DNA of 57,665 nucleotides from Muribaculaceae bacterium (GCA_017546805.1 JAFYRT010000019.1:1-57665); one strand, 5' to 3'. Counted from the first letter of the stretch, positions 44,236 through 54,701 are shown. Notes: generated by a model from the letters alone, not told the origin. Program-made: numbers and translations.

Positions 44236-45582
44236 ATGGAACTATCACCACTTACAGCGGTATCGCCTATTGACGGACGCTACACCTCAAAAACATCGAT
44301 GTTGGCAGACTACTTCTCGGAGTATGCACTTATCCGTTATCGTGTCTATGTTGAGATAGAGTATTTCATTGCTTTGGCAGATATGGGACTTCCCCAAATG
44401 GCAGGCATAACTTCAGACATCTATCCCGCATTGAGAAGCATCTACAAATGTTTTACAGAGGAAGATGCAAAACACGTTAAAGAGATTGAGAGCGTAACAA
44501 ATCACGACGTTAAAGCAGTTGAGTATTTCATTAAAGAGAAGTTCGATGCCATTGGCGGATTGGAGGCTTACAAAGAGTTTATCCACTTTGGTTTAACTTC
44601 ACAAGATATTAACAATACATCAATTCCCGTTTCAATCAAAGAGGCATTGACAAACGTATACTACCCTGCAATTGAGGAGTTGATTGAGAAATGTCGCACA
44701 TTCGCTGAGGAGTGGAAAGATATTCCTATGCTTGCAAAAACTCACGGACAACCTGCATCTCCAACTCGCTTAGGCAAAGAGATGATGGTATTCGTATATC
44801 GTTTGGAGAAACAATTAAACATTCTTAAAACTACACCCATCAGCGGTAAATTTGGTGGCGCAACAGGAAACTTCAACGCTCACCATGTAGCATATCCTCA
44901 ATACAATTGGAGAGAGTTTGCAAACAACTTCCTTGCAAACAACTTAGGCATTGAGCGCGAGGAGTGGACAACTCAAATTTCGAACTACGACAACCTTGCA
45001 GCTCTTTTTGACGGCATGCGTCGCATCAACACAATTTTGATGGACTTGGATAAGGACTTCTGGCAATATATCTCAATGGAGTACTTTAAACAAAAAATCA
45101 AAGCCGGAGAGGTTGGTTCATCTGCCATGCCTCACAAAGTAAACCCAATTGACTTTGAGAATTCAGAGGGTAACTTAGGTATTGCAAATGCAATTCTTGA
45201 CCACCTTGCAATGAAATTACCTATCTCACGCCTACAACGCGACTTAACAGACTCAACTGTTCTTCGTAACGTTGGTGTACCTATGGGACACATGATGATT
45301 GCCATTGCATCTACAATGAAGGGATTAGGCAAACTTCTTCTTAACGAGGAGGCTATTGCAGCAGACCTTAACAATATGTGGAATGTTTGTGCAGAGGCTA
45401 TTCAAACAATTCTTCGTCGTGAGGGTTATCCAAAACCATACGAAGCATTGAAAGCACTTACCCGCAAAAACTCAGTTGTTGACGCAAACTCAATCAGCGA
45501 GTTTATTGACACTCTAAACGTTAGTGACGAGATTAAAGCTGAGTTGCGTCAAATCACTCCAATGAACTATACAGGTATGTAG
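44236..45582 (+). CDS. purB: adenylosuccinate lyase
   Basis: The 448-residue cytosolic enzyme of the fumarase/aspartase superfamily acts twice in purine synthesis, releasing fumarate from SAICAR and from adenylosuccinate. The N-terminal SPIDGRYTSKT matches the E. coli-type PurB. The superfamily signature is SSAMPHKVNPIDFENSEGN (about 295-313) with the mobile-loop serine. HGQPASPTRLGKEM holds a catalytic histidine. Length is normal. It is followed by a strong palindromic terminator. Confidence 0.97.
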   Translation: MELSPLTAVSPIDGRYTSKTSMLADYFSEYALIRYRVYVEIEYFIALADMGLPQMAGITSDIYPALRSIYKCFTEEDAKHVKEIESVTNHDVKAVEYFIKEKFDAIGGLEAYKEFIHFGLTSQDINNTSIPVSIKEALTNVYYPAIEELIEKCRTFAEEWKDIPMLAKTHGQPASPTRLGKEMMVFVYRLEKQLNILKTTPISGKFGGATGNFNAHHVAYPQYNWREFANNFLANNLGIEREEWTTQISNYDNLAALFDGMRRINTILMDLDKDFWQYISMEYFKQKIKAGEVGSSAMPHKVNPIDFENSEGNLGIANAILDHLAMKLPISRLQRDLTDSTVLRNVGVPMGHMMIAIASTMKGLGKLLLNEEAIAADLNNMWNVCAEAIQTILRREGYPKPYEALKALTRKNSVVDANSISEFIDTLNVSDEIKAELRQITPMNYTGM

Positions 45583-45585
45583 TTT

Positions 45586-45634
45586 TCGTGGCTTTGCCAC
45601 AATTAGGAATGAGGAATTAGAAATTAGGAATTTT
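45586..45634. repeat. small-hairpin/AATTAGG repeat after purB
   Basis: GTGGC-TTT-GCCAC (about 45588-45600) is followed directly by aattaggaatgaggaattag units. It is one unit of the family described at 7930-8087. Confidence 0.65.
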
Positions 45635-45733
45635 GCGAATATCTGAACACTATTCAAACTTATTTGATTATTGTTGTATATAAGCGAAAATCAAGCAGGA
45701 AATCAGCCTGCTACGTCCTCGGGATAATATAGA

Positions 45734-45761
45734 AAAAGTGCGACGACATCGTCGCACTTTT
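45734..45761. terminator. bidirectional terminator between purB and lipoprotein gene
   Basis: Perfect 13-bp arms (AAAAGTGCGACGA and TCGTCGCACTTTT) with a 2-nt centre; A and T runs flank it on each side. Confidence 0.88.
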
Positions 45762-45824
45762 CTTATTTTAATATTTTGTTTTGCTGACAAAGATGTATTT
45801 CTACTACTTTTAAACTTATACTCT

Positions 45825-46706
45825 CTATTCCCAAAAGTATTCGAAAACAGATTCAATTACACTAATGCACTCTGCCTCTGTTCCTACATTTTGGGTGTGC
45901 GTTTCTATTTCAGTACAGGTTTTTAAATAGCCATCATCGTAATACGTGTAAGCAAACGCAATATTCCTTAGGTCCTTTGCTATGTTTGTATAATCACCTT
46001 CTTCATATATATCTATGCCCTCTTTTTGAATCTTTTGAGGTAAATTTTGTTGCTCCATTCCAAGCATCCAGGGCATTGCACAAAACTCATAAGATTCTCC
46101 ATAATACAATGTCATATTGGGGAAAAAACCATTGCATCTTTCTTGAGTGGAAGACGAATATTCATATTCTGCAGTCTCCGTACGAATTACGGAAGAAGAC
46201 TCTGATACAGATTCATAAGTATAATTGGCTCTTATAAGTTTTCCCTCTCCCCATGTAAATATATTCCTAAAGTTATCATCATAATCAGTAAACAAGCGGT
46301 TATTATTATCATATTTGAATTTTGGTGCATTTGTTGACCACAAGCCTTCTACAACTTTGTTATCTGAAATTTTATAATATTCTTCGTACTCAACTCCATT
46401 TTCAGAGAAGTAAAGAACATTTTTATCCCATTTTAAATAAAATCTCTCTGTCCCTTCAAAAAGACCATCCCCATAATCTGCCACATCAACAGAAGTAAGT
46501 ATTCCATCTTTATCGTAATTGAAATAACATCTTTCTTCTACGTCGCCTCCTTCTTTCATATTCATCTGAACCAACTTTTTGTAGCCTTTGTCTGGCATTG
46601 GGGATTGAGAGCCTAAATCATCGTCTTCTCCATTATTAGTACACGAAATAATTGACAAAGAGATAATTGCCAAAAATAAAATTCTTAAAAATTTAAATGT
46701 TTTCAT
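45825..46706 (-). CDS. putative lipoprotein (DUF4595-like), paralogue 1
   Basis: The 293-residue protein has a lipoprotein signal (FLAIISLSIISC, lipidated Cys at about 22) followed by an Asp/Glu-rich tether (TNNGEDDDLGS), which in Bacteroidota favours export to the cell surface. The body has repeated beta-strand hairpins with Tyr/Asp motifs (CYFNYDKDGILTSVDVADY, FKYDNNNRLFTDYDD, YTYYDDGYLKTC) resembling RHS-like or DUF4595 folds. It ends in VFEYFWE. The next gene on the same strand is a paralogue with the same signal and ending. Function unknown. Confidence 0.75.
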   Translation of the reverse strand: MKTFKFLRILFLAIISLSIISCTNNGEDDDLGSQSPMPDKGYKKLVQMNMKEGGDVEERCYFNYDKDGILTSVDVADYGDGLFEGTERFYLKWDKNVLYFSENGVEYEEYYKISDNKVVEGLWSTNAPKFKYDNNNRLFTDYDDNFRNIFTWGEGKLIRANYTYESVSESSSVIRTETAEYEYSSSTQERCNGFFPNMTLYYGESYEFCAMPWMLGMEQQNLPQKIQKEGIDIYEEGDYTNIAKDLRNIAFAYTYYDDGYLKTCTEIETHTQNVGTEAECISVIESVFEYFWE

Positions 46707-47120
46707 GATATAAAACTTAATTTATCTATCGATCCTCAAATAGACATAGTTATACTGAATAAAAAACGCAGGACCTGTATTGCTGCTCGTCCCACATTTC
46801 GAGGCTCTGGTATGCCCATTACTGCCAGAACGAGCAACGCAGACCCCACGCCTATTGTATTCATCCAATACAATTATTACTTGTGATATGGATATACAGA
46901 CACAGGCATCTATCATTGCTTTGCCTTTGACAGTAATTGAAATTTACCAGATTCCGAAATGTCAAGAACAAAGCGTCAATAAACGCTTTTTTAAATAACA
47001 AAGTAAAAATATCCCTTAATCTTGTATCTCAGATTAAAAGATATTGTCGCAAATATATAATTTTTTACGCATATTGCACAATATTTAAATTCATTTAATA
47101 GATATAGGGTGTAATTAAAA
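46707..47120. other. intergenic region between lipoprotein paralogues
   Basis: No gene is recognised. About 46740-46930 is richer in GC than its surroundings and has short open frames on both strands without homology I recognise. 46990-47100 is very AT-rich. A weak -7-like TCTATTTG for the downstream lipoprotein gene is present on the minus strand near 46731. The GC-richer patch may be a worn remnant of another gene. Confidence 0.5.
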
Positions 47121-47150
47121 AAAAGATTGAGTTTTACACCCAATCTTTTC
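47121..47150 (-). terminator. terminator of lipoprotein paralogue 2
   Basis: Arms AAAAGATTG and CAATCTTTT with an 11-nt loop. On the minus strand a run of T residues follows. Confidence 0.7.
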
Positions 47151-47202
47151 TCTTCTATGTAATATATTTAGTTCCTCTTTGCAGCTTAGAAACAGAGACT
47201 CT

Positions 47203-48102
47203 CTATTCCCAAAAATATTCGTATACTGTGACCCACTCTTTATCCTCTTTATACTCCCCCGATTTTTCATCTCTATTAAAGTATCTTCTTGTACAACTCT
47301 TTAAATATCCATCATCATAAAAAGTGTAGTCATAAACATATCTGCTAGCAGATATTAATTTATGAATTATAGATACAGATACTATTTCCTTTTCTATCAT
47401 TTGCGGCAAATCTTGCTGTTCGATTCCAAGCACACAAGGAATGGCACTAAACACAAAATCATCTCCATCGAATACATAAACCTTATCACCTCCATCCCAA
47501 TAATGTATTGCCATATTTGGAAAGAATCCTTTGCATCTCTGCAGAGCATGTGAAGAATATGTATATCTTTCTGTTATTGAGTATGAACTCTCACCATAAT
47601 TGTAATTTTCTTTAGTATTCACAAGTTTTCCCGCATCCCATGTAAAAACCTTTTTCCCAATAGATTCCGGATATAAACTTAGCAAAATTGACAAACAGCC
47701 ATTAGCATCGTACCCATACTCAGTAAAATGCAAATCTTTCACAACCTTGCCATTTGAAATTGTATAAGCCTCATCATATACCGTACCATCAGCAGAATAA
47801 AGGATTGCATTGTCAGTCCACTTTAAATGAGAATCCCATTTATAGACCTCTCCACAATCATATTCAGTTATATTTACCAATGAAAGAAGACCATTCTTAT
47901 CATATTTATAATAAATTATAGTCCCCCTATTTTCACCGGCATCAACATCTATCTTTACCAATTTTTTAGGTCTTTCATCGGGTATTGACGATGATGTTTG
48001 CGAGCCTAACAAAGCATTATCTTCATCATCGTTATTACACGAAATAATTGACAAAGAAAAAATTGCCAAAAATAAAATTCTTAAATAATTAAACGCTTTC
48101 AT
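47203..48102 (-). CDS. putative lipoprotein (DUF4595-like), paralogue 2
   Basis: The 299-residue protein has lipobox SIISC (Cys at about 22) and an acidic tether (NNDDEDNALLGS). The body repeats beta-hairpins with YKYDKNGLLSLVNITEYD, YGYDANGCLSILLSL and YDYTFYDDGYLKSC, and ends VYEYFWE. The signal peptide and ending are almost those of the 45825-46706 gene, while the middle differs, so this is a duplicated and diversified surface lipoprotein. Its start is 41 bp downstream of the thioesterase stop on the same strand, so it may be read from the MerR-thioesterase transcript. Confidence 0.75.
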   Translation of the reverse strand: MKAFNYLRILFLAIFSLSIISCNNDDEDNALLGSQTSSSIPDERPKKLVKIDVDAGENRGTIIYYKYDKNGLLSLVNITEYDCGEVYKWDSHLKWTDNAILYSADGTVYDEAYTISNGKVVKDLHFTEYGYDANGCLSILLSLYPESIGKKVFTWDAGKLVNTKENYNYGESSYSITERYTYSSHALQRCKGFFPNMAIHYWDGGDKVYVFDGDDFVFSAIPCVLGIEQQDLPQMIEKEIVSVSIIHKLISASRYVYDYTFYDDGYLKSCTRRYFNRDEKSGEYKEDKEWVTVYEYFWE

Positions 48103-48143
48103 AATCGTATATTTTTTGTTGTAATAAAATGCGATGGCTATTT

Positions 48144-48515
48144 CTAACCAATTTTACTCATAAACTTTTCGATATTAATTACATAGCGAACGTGAGTTCC
48201 CTCGCCAATTGTTCCGTTTCTGTCGGTTGCAACAACCGAGAATGTTAGCTTGCGTCCCTCTTGCGCGGTCAGGGTTGCAGTTGCACTAACCTCCTCTCCC
48301 ATTGCGGTTGGGCGAAGATGCTTGATATTTATCTCACTTCCAACGGTTGATTCTCCCGCTTGTAGGAGTTGCTCCGAGGCTTTCATCGCAGCATTTTCCA
48401 TTAAAGCAACCATCATTGGGGTTGCAAATACCGGAAGATTTCCGCTACCTACAGCTTGTGCAGTATCGCACTCTCTCACGATTCTTTGAGAGGTGTATTC
48501 TATTTTGTTTTCCAT
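48144..48515 (-). CDS. thioesterase of the FlK/hotdog type
   Basis: ATG 48515 (MENKIEYTSQRIVRECDTA) gives 123 residues; longer forms upstream are Arg/Leu-rich and overlap the MerR gene. The hotdog-fold pattern is clear: VFATPMMVALMENAAMKASEQLL forms the long central helix, then VGSEINIKHLRPTAMGEEVSATATL and KLTFSVVATDRNGTIGEGTHVRYVI. Glu/Thr/His residues of FlK-type fluoroacetyl-CoA thioesterases have counterparts here (LMENAA; GEGTHVR). It should hydrolyse an acyl-CoA in the cytosol; the substrate is unknown. It follows the MerR gene by 22 bp. Confidence 0.82.
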   Translation of the reverse strand: MENKIEYTSQRIVRECDTAQAVGSGNLPVFATPMMVALMENAAMKASEQLLQAGESTVGSEINIKHLRPTAMGEEVSATATLTAQEGRKLTFSVVATDRNGTIGEGTHVRYVINIEKFMSKIG

Positions 48516-48537
48516 ACTTGATTGTGATTTATTTTTT

Positions 48538-49056
48538 TTAGAATAGAGATAAAGGCGTTGTCGTTTTTGGCTCCTCCTCTTCAAAAGCAATATCAACAAC
48601 ACTCTCCTCTGCCAACATCTCCTCCTCACTTACCTCAACGTAAGTTTGTTGTGGCTCTGATACAGTCTTTTTTGTCTCTTTTTGCAACGCTCGTTCACGC
48701 TCCTCGGTCTCAAGAAAATCGATGTAATTACGTATTGCCAAAAGCTCTGCACGCACCTCCTTCAAACGATTCATGACCTCCATTATGGAGTTCTCTTTAG
48801 CAGAGTTTTCTTTTAGGCGTTTTTTTGCTCCATCGAGAGTCAGTCCCTTCTCTTTTACAAGGTGATAAATAAGTTTTACAATCTGCAAATCGGCATTGCT
48901 GTAAAGGCGGATTCCTCGCGATGCACGACGAGGTTTTATCTCTTTGAATTCTCGCTCCCAAAAACGGAGTGTAGATTCGTTTGTGCCTACAATTTCTGCC
49001 ACCTCACTTATTGAGTAAAACTGCTTTTTAGGGTATTCTGAACGCTCGCCTTCCAT
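48538..49056 (-). CDS. MerR family transcriptional regulator
   Basis: The 172-residue protein has an N-terminal MerR-type winged helix-turn-helix (about 10-80: YSISEVAEIVGTNESTLRFWEREFKEIKPRR, then RGIRLYSNADLQIVKLIYHLVKEKGLTLDGAKKRLK). The helical middle (MNRLKEVRAELLAIRNYIDFLETEER) gives dimerisation. An acidic low-complexity tail follows. There is no effector-binding domain of the metal or drug type; it is the FWERE subgroup common in Bacteroidota. It diverges from alaS, with a palindrome between the two, and is followed by the thioesterase gene. Confidence 0.9.
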   Translation of the reverse strand: MEGERSEYPKKQFYSISEVAEIVGTNESTLRFWEREFKEIKPRRASRGIRLYSNADLQIVKLIYHLVKEKGLTLDGAKKRLKENSAKENSIMEVMNRLKEVRAELLAIRNYIDFLETEERERALQKETKKTVSEPQQTYVEVSEEEMLAEESVVDIAFEEEEPKTTTPLSLF

Positions 49057-49148
49057 ATTTTCGGGATAATTTTATAAAAAACCGCTATTTTTTAGTACCT
49101 GCGGTCAACTTATTGGTTTATAATTAACGCAAAATTAATATTTTGAAT

Positions 49149-49156
49149 TATTTTTG
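49149..49156 (+). promoter_or_regulatory. alaS -7 box
   Basis: TATTTTTG matches the host -7 consensus 86 nt before the alaS start. No good -33 TTTG is found at 19-21 nt upstream. Confidence 0.35.
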
Positions 49157-49179
49157 CAAATTGTTTAGGGCATTTTTGT

Positions 49180-49195
49180 ATGATACAAGTATCAT
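49180..49195. promoter_or_regulatory. palindrome in the merR-alaS intergenic region
   Basis: ATGATAC and GTATCAT arms with a 2-nt spacer lie between the divergent merR and alaS genes, downstream of the alaS -7 box. The size and symmetry suit a dimeric regulator; binding by the adjacent MerR protein is a guess. Confidence 0.4.
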
Positions 49196-49242
49196 AGACC
49201 TCAAACTTTGATTTTTTTTGAATAAAATAATTTAAAACATAT

Positions 49243-51867
49243 ATGCTTACATCTAAAGAAATTCGCGAATCGTTTAAAGAGTTTTTCAAATCGAAAGCTC
49301 ACGAAATTGTACCTTCTGCACCTATGGTTATCAAAGGCGACCCTACGCTAATGTTCACCAATGCAGGTATGAACCAATTTAAAGATATTATTCTTGGTAA
49401 TGCACCAATTAAATACCCAAGAGTGGCAGACTCTCAAAAGTGTTTGCGTGTAAGTGGTAAACACAACGACCTTGAGGAGGTTGGTTTGGATACTTACCAC
49501 CACACAATGTTTGAGATGTTGGGTAACTGGTCGTTTGGCGACTACTTCAAAAAAGAGGCTATCGACTGGGCTTGGGAATATTTGACAGAGGTTTTGAAAA
49601 TCGATAAAAACCGCCTTTACGCTACAGTATTTGAGGGATATGCTCCCGAAGGTTTGGAGCGTGACGATGAGGCTGCTTCGTATTGGGAAAAACACCTTCC
49701 TGCTTCGCACATCATCAACGGTAACCGTAAAGACAACTTCTGGGAGATGGGCGATACAGGTCCTTGCGGTCCTTGCTCGGAAATTCACATCGACCTTCGT
49801 ACCGATGCTGAACGTGCAGAGAAAGATGGTCGCGAACTTGTAAACGAGAGCCACCCTCAAGTTATTGAGATTTGGAACCTTGTATTTATGCAATACAACC
49901 GCAAAGCAGATGGCTCATTAGAGGGACTTCCTGCAAAGGTTATTGACACAGGTATGGGATTTGAGCGTTTGTGTATGGCTATTCAAGGCAAAACTTCGAA
50001 CTACGACACTGACGTTTTCCAACCAATCATCCTTGCATTAGGACAACTTTGCGGTAAAAAATATGGCGAAGATACTCAAGCAGACATTGCAATGCGCGTT
50101 ATTGCCGACCACGTTCGTACAATCTCTTTTGCTATCACCGACGGTCAATTACCTTCAAATGCAAAAGCAGGTTACGTAATACGTCGCATCTTGCGTCGTG
50201 CCGTTCGTTACGGATACACATTCTTGGGCCGTCAATCGGCATTTATATACTCTCTAATTCCTACGCTTGCCGACCTTATGGGCGAGGCTTATCCCGAATT
50301 GATTGCTCAAAAAGAGCTTATCATGAAGGTTGTTAAAGAGGAGGAAGAGGCTTTCTTGAGAACTCTTGCAACAGGTATCAAACTTTTGGATAAAGTTATG
50401 GCAGAGACTAAAGAGGCAGGAAAAGATAAAATTGGCGGGAAAGAGGCATTTACTCTTTACGACACTTACGGATTCCCTCTTGACTTGACAGAACTTATCC
50501 TTAAAGAAAACAACTTGGGTGTTGACATTGAGGAGTTCAACAAAAACATGCAAGCTCAAAAAGAGCGCGCTCGTAACGCTGCCGCTACTGAAACAGGCGA
50601 CTGGGTTATTGTTAAAGAGGGCGACCAAGAGTTTGTTGGATACGACTTTACAGAATGCGATGTCGAGATTTTGCGCTACCGCAAAATGAAACAAAAAGAT
50701 AAAGTATTCTATCAATTGATATTAGACAAAACTCCTTTCTACGCTGAAATGGGAGGTCAAGTGGGAGACACAGGTACTCTTACTGCCGACAACGGAGAGG
50801 TTGTTAAAATCATCAACACAGTTTCGGAAAACAACTTGGGTATGCAAATTACCGAGAAACTTCCCGAAGACCTTACTTGCGGATATGTAGCAAAAATTGA
50901 CACAGAGAAACGTTTGGCTACAGCTTGTAACCACACTGCGACACACCTTCTTCACGAGGCATTGCGCGAGGTGTTGGGTTCACACGTAGAGCAAAAAGGA
51001 TCGTATGTAAATCCTCAAACATTGCGTTTCGACTTCTCTCACTTCCAAAAAGTAACACAAGAGGAGTTGCGTAAAGTTGAGATGCTTGCTAACAAGAAAG
51101 TACGCGAGTGTATTGCTCTTGACGAGCACAGAAACATGCCTATAGCTGATGCTAAAGCAATGGGAGCCATGGCATTGTTCGGCGAGAAATATGGCGATGC
51201 AGTTCGTGTTATCCGCTACGGTTCTTCAGTTGAGCTTTGTGGTGGTACTCACGTTGCGAACACAGGTATGATTGGTCAAATCAGAATCATATCTGAAAGT
51301 TCTGTCGCTGCAGGTATCCGTCGTATTGAGGCTATCACAGCAGAGATTTGCGAGAAATCGCTATACGACCTTGAAGATTTGATGGCAGCCATGAGAGAGA
51401 TGCTTAACAACGCTCCCGACATCAAAACTTCTATCAAAAAAATGATGGAAGACAACGCTGCTCTTCGTCAACAAGCTCAAGAGTTTGCCAAAGAGCGTGC
51501 AAAACGTCTAAAAGAACATATCATCAAAAACATCGACGAGCGTTCGGGAATTAAAGTGGCTTCGATAGTTAATGTTGTTGCTCCCGAAACAATCAAAGAT
51601 ATTGCATTCCAACTTCGTGGAGAGTTTACAGAGAACTTTGCATTTGTAGCAGGTACAATCTCAGGCGAAGACAAACCTTTGCTTACAGTTATGCTAAGCG
51701 ACGACTTGGTTCAAAATGGATTTAACGCATCGGCTCTTGTTCGCGAGGGTGCTAAACTTATCCAAGGTGGTGGTGGAGGCCAACCTCACTTCGCTCAAGC
51801 AGGAGGTAAAAACAAAGAGGGCATCGCTAACGCAGTTGAGATGATTATTGAGAAAATTAGTTGTTAG
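49243..51867 (+). CDS. alaS: alanyl-tRNA synthetase
   Basis: The 874-residue class II enzyme charges tRNA-Ala and corrects mis-activated Ser and Gly. The N-terminal catalytic domain carries [47 protein letters not shown] (motif 1/2 region) and GMGFERL. The editing domain has [11 protein letters not shown] (His564, His568) and CGGTH (Cys666), the full zinc-binding set. The C-Ala domain ends in [15 protein letters not shown]. Length and order are standard. Confidence 0.99.
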   Translation: MLTSKEIRESFKEFFKSKAHEIVPSAPMVIKGDPTLMFTNAGMNQFKDIILGNAPIKYPRVADSQKCLRVSGKHNDLEEVGLDTYHHTMFEMLGNWSFGDYFKKEAIDWAWEYLTEVLKIDKNRLYATVFEGYAPEGLERDDEAASYWEKHLPASHIINGNRKDNFWEMGDTGPCGPCSEIHIDLRTDAERAEKDGRELVNESHPQVIEIWNLVFMQYNRKADGSLEGLPAKVIDTGMGFERLCMAIQGKTSNYDTDVFQPIILALGQLCGKKYGEDTQADIAMRVIADHVRTISFAITDGQLPSNAKAGYVIRRILRRAVRYGYTFLGRQSAFIYSLIPTLADLMGEAYPELIAQKELIMKVVKEEEEAFLRTLATGIKLLDKVMAETKEAGKDKIGGKEAFTLYDTYGFPLDLTELILKENNLGVDIEEFNKNMQAQKERARNAAATETGDWVIVKEGDQEFVGYDFTECDVEILRYRKMKQKDKVFYQLILDKTPFYAEMGGQVGDTGTLTADNGEVVKIINTVSENNLGMQITEKLPEDLTCGYVAKIDTEKRLATACNHTATHLLHEALREVLGSHVEQKGSYVNPQTLRFDFSHFQKVTQEELRKVEMLANKKVRECIALDEHRNMPIADAKAMGAMALFGEKYGDAVRVIRYGSSVELCGGTHVANTGMIGQIRIISESSVAAGIRRIEAITAEICEKSLYDLEDLMAAMREMLNNAPDIKTSIKKMMEDNAALRQQAQEFAKERAKRLKEHIIKNIDERSGIKVASIVNVVAPETIKDIAFQLRGEFTENFAFVAGTISGEDKPLLTVMLSDDLVQNGFNASALVREGAKLIQGGGGGQPHFAQAGGKNKEGIANAVEMIIEKISC

Positions 51868-51869
51868 TA

Positions 51870-52003
51870 CTAATTAGGAATGAGGAATTAAATTTCTAAT
51901 TCCTAATTGTGGCGAAGCCACGAACTAATTCCTAATTAGCACAAAGTGCCGAATTAATTCCTAATTGTTGCGAAGCAACGAACTAATTTCTAATTAAAAA
52001 AAG
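51870..52003. repeat. AATTAGG-linked small-hairpin repeat block after alaS
   Basis: Three units: GTGGC-GAA-GCCAC (51908-51920), GCAC-AAA-GTGC (51940-51950) and GTTGC-GAA-GCAAC (51967-51979), joined by taattcctaatt linkers. The hairpins match those at 7930-8087 in form but carry different combinations of stem and loop. Confidence 0.75.
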
Positions 52004-52037
52004 AAGATTTGTTTAACTTTTTATTACGAGAATATAA

Positions 52038-53939
52038 ATGAGAAAATGGCGTATTGAAGACTCAATGGAGTTGTACAACATCAACGGTTGGGGTCTTAAA
52101 TATTTCACTATTAATGACAAAGGACACGTTTCGGTAACTCCAAAAGAGGGTGGTGCAAGCGTGGATTTAAAAGAGCTTATGGACGAACTTCAAGTACGCG
52201 ACGTTACTGCTCCCGTATTGGTTCGCTTTCCGGATATTCTCGATAACCGTATCGAAAAAATATCGAACTGCTTTAGAAGAGCAGCTGATGAGTATGGTTA
52301 TACTGCTCAAAACTTTGTGATTTATCCAATCAAGGTAAATCAAATGCGTCAAGTGGTTGAAGAGATTGTAAGCCACGGTAAAAAGTTTAACATAGGTTTG
52401 GAGGCAGGTTCTAAACCCGAACTTCATGCTGTGTTGGCAACAAATGCAGGTAAAGACTCTTTGATTATCTGCAACGGATACAAAGACGAAAACTACATTG
52501 AGTTGGCTCTGCTTGCACAAAAGATGGGCCGTAAAATCTTCCTTGTTGTTGAGAAGATGAACGAGCTTGTACTTATTGCCGACATTGCTAAACGTTTGAA
52601 TATTCGTCCAAATATCGGTATCCGCATTAAACTTGCAAGTAGCGGTAGCGGTAAATGGGAAGAGTCGGGAGGTGACGTAAGTAAGTTCGGATTGAACTCG
52701 AGCGAACTTTTGGATGCTCTCGATTTCATTGACAAAAAACAGTTACGCGACTGCGTACGATTGATACACTTCCACATCGGAAGCCAGGTTACAAAAATTC
52801 GTCGTATCAAAAACGCACTTAAAGAGGCATCGCAATTCTACGTGCAAATGCGTAAATTGGGATTCAATGTTGAGTTTGTTGATATTGGCGGAGGTTTGGG
52901 TGTCGACTATGACGGTACTCGTTCATCGGCAAGCGAAAGCAGTATGAACTACTCAATTCAAGAGTATGTAAACGACTCTATTTGGGCATTGGTTGATGCT
53001 TCGAACAAAAACAACATCCCCCACCCCAACATCATTACCGAATCGGGACGTTCACTAACAGCACACCACTCGGTACTTGTATTTGAGGTATTGGAGACTG
53101 CATGCCTACCTAAATGGGAGCGCGACGATGAGCTACCTGAAGATGCTCACGAATTGGTAAAAGAGCTTTATCACCTTCGTAACAAAGTATCGGGCTCTCA
53201 ACTTATTGAGACTTGGCACGATGCTCTACAAATACGCGAGGAGGCTCTCGACCTTTTCAGCATGGGACTTTTAGACTTGCCAAACCGTGCAACAATGGAG
53301 CGTCTGTTCTGGAGCATTGCAAGAGATGTATATGCTGAATCATCAGCACTAAAACACATCCCCGATGAGTTGAAGAAAATTTCGAAAATGTTGCCCGATA
53401 AATATTTCTGCAACTTCTCATTGTTCCAATCATTGCCCGACCTTTGGGCTATTGACCAAGTATTCCCAATCATGCCGATTGCACGTTTGGATGAGAAGCC
53501 CGATTGCAACGCAACTCTACAAGACATTACTTGCGACTCTGACGGTAAGATTACAAACTTTATCTCATACCAAAGTTTGAGCAACAGTTTGCCTGTTCAC
53601 TCAATCAAAAACAAAAAAGAGTCATATTATATAGGAGTATTCCTTGTAGGTGCTTACCAAGAGATTTTGGGAGACCTTCACAACTTGTTTGGCGACACTA
53701 ACGCTGTTCACGTAAGCGTTTATGACGACCACTATGAGATTGACCAAATTATAGACGGCGAGACAGTTGCAGAGGTGTTGGATTACGTTCAATACAATCC
53801 CAAAAAGATGGTTCGCTCGTTGGAAACTTGGGTTACATCGTCAATGAAAGCAGGAATCATCACCCCCGAAGAGGGACGTGAGTTCTTGTCGAACTACCGT
53901 TCGGGACTATATGGTTACACATATCTCGAAAGAGATTAA
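52038..53939 (+). CDS. speA: biosynthetic arginine decarboxylase
   Basis: The 633-residue PLP enzyme converts arginine to agmatine, the first step of the agmatine route to putrescine and spermidine. The PLP-binding lysine is Lys99 in YPIKVNQMRQVVEEI. GLEAGSKPEL, HFHIGSQV and FVDIGGGLGVDYDGT form the barrel's substrate and phosphate sites, and NIITESGRSLTAHHSVLV follows. The long form with an inserted helical domain is typical of SpeA rather than of the short ornithine/DAP type. A start at MELYNINGWG is possible but ATG 52038 is adopted. It is followed by truA after 18 bp. Confidence 0.97.
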   Translation: MRKWRIEDSMELYNINGWGLKYFTINDKGHVSVTPKEGGASVDLKELMDELQVRDVTAPVLVRFPDILDNRIEKISNCFRRAADEYGYTAQNFVIYPIKVNQMRQVVEEIVSHGKKFNIGLEAGSKPELHAVLATNAGKDSLIICNGYKDENYIELALLAQKMGRKIFLVVEKMNELVLIADIAKRLNIRPNIGIRIKLASSGSGKWEESGGDVSKFGLNSSELLDALDFIDKKQLRDCVRLIHFHIGSQVTKIRRIKNALKEASQFYVQMRKLGFNVEFVDIGGGLGVDYDGTRSSASESSMNYSIQEYVNDSIWALVDASNKNNIPHPNIITESGRSLTAHHSVLVFEVLETACLPKWERDDELPEDAHELVKELYHLRNKVSGSQLIETWHDALQIREEALDLFSMGLLDLPNRATMERLFWSIARDVYAESSALKHIPDELKKISKMLPDKYFCNFSLFQSLPDLWAIDQVFPIMPIARLDEKPDCNATLQDITCDSDGKITNFISYQSLSNSLPVHSIKNKKESYYIGVFLVGAYQEILGDLHNLFGDTNAVHVSVYDDHYEIDQIIDGETVAEVLDYVQYNPKKMVRSLETWVTSSMKAGIITPEEGREFLSNYRSGLYGYTYLERD

Positions 53940-53957
53940 TATATAAATAAGAGTAGT

Positions 53958-54701
53958 ATGCGATATTTCCTCGAAATTGCTTATGACGGAACAGCCTACC
54001 ACGGTTGGCAGGTACAACCAAATGCCATAAGCGTACAACAAGTTATTGAGGAGATATTGCATAAACTTCTCGGAATGCCAACCCCCGTTGTTGGTGCAGG
54101 AAGAACCGATGCAGGAGTACACGCTCGAAAAATGTTTCTGCATTTCGACACAGAGCGAGAGCTGAATAACGACGACTTTGTACGTCGCCTTAACTCAATT
54201 CTACCGCAAGATATTTCGGTATATGCAGTTCACAGAGTAAAGGATGATGCTCACGCCCGATTCGATGCCACCTACCGCACCTACAACTACTATATAACAA
54301 ACGTAAAGAGCCCCTTTACTCGACACTATTTCCACAGATATTTTGGTACGCTCGACTTTGAGGCTATGAACAAAGCAGCGGAGATGTTGAAAACATTTAC
54401 CGATTTTACAAGTTTCAGCAAACTGCATACCGACACACTTACCAATAACTGCAAAGTTATGGAGGCTCGCTGGGAAGAGTGCGAGGGTGGACACCGATTT
54501 GTTATTACTGCCGACCGTTTTTTACGCAATATGGTGCGTTCGGTTGTAGGCACACTGATTGAGGTTGGCAGAGGCAAACTCACAATTGAGGAGTTTTGCA
54601 AAATAATTGAGGCTAAAGACCGATGCAAAGCTGGAACATCAATGCCCGGCAATGCCCTATTCTTAGTTGAAGTGGGATACCCGGAATCAGTTTTTAGTTG
54701 A
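53958..54701 (+). CDS. truA: tRNA pseudouridine(38-40) synthase
   Basis: The 247-residue enzyme modifies U38-U40 in the anticodon stem-loop of tRNAs. The catalytic aspartate lies in [11 protein letters not shown] (about 48-58). Other TruA motifs are [52 protein letters not shown] and [20 protein letters not shown]. Length is normal. The last codons overlap the structured repeat that begins at 54694. Confidence 0.98.
   Translation: MRYFLEIAYDGTAYHGWQVQPNAISVQQVIEEILHKLLGMPTPVVGAGRTDAGVHARKMFLHFDTERELNNDDFVRRLNSILPQDISVYAVHRVKDDAHARFDATYRTYNYYITNVKSPFTRHYFHRYFGTLDFEAMNKAAEMLKTFTDFTSFSKLHTDTLTNNCKVMEARWEECEGGHRFVITADRFLRNMVRSVVGTLIEVGRGKLTIEEFCKIIEAKDRCKAGTSMPGNALFLVEVGYPESVFS

Noticed and set aside
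46722-46916. 64-codon minus-strand frame between the lipoprotein genes
   Set aside because: No recognisable motif or ribosome site; kept only as a composition anomaly in the intergenic description.
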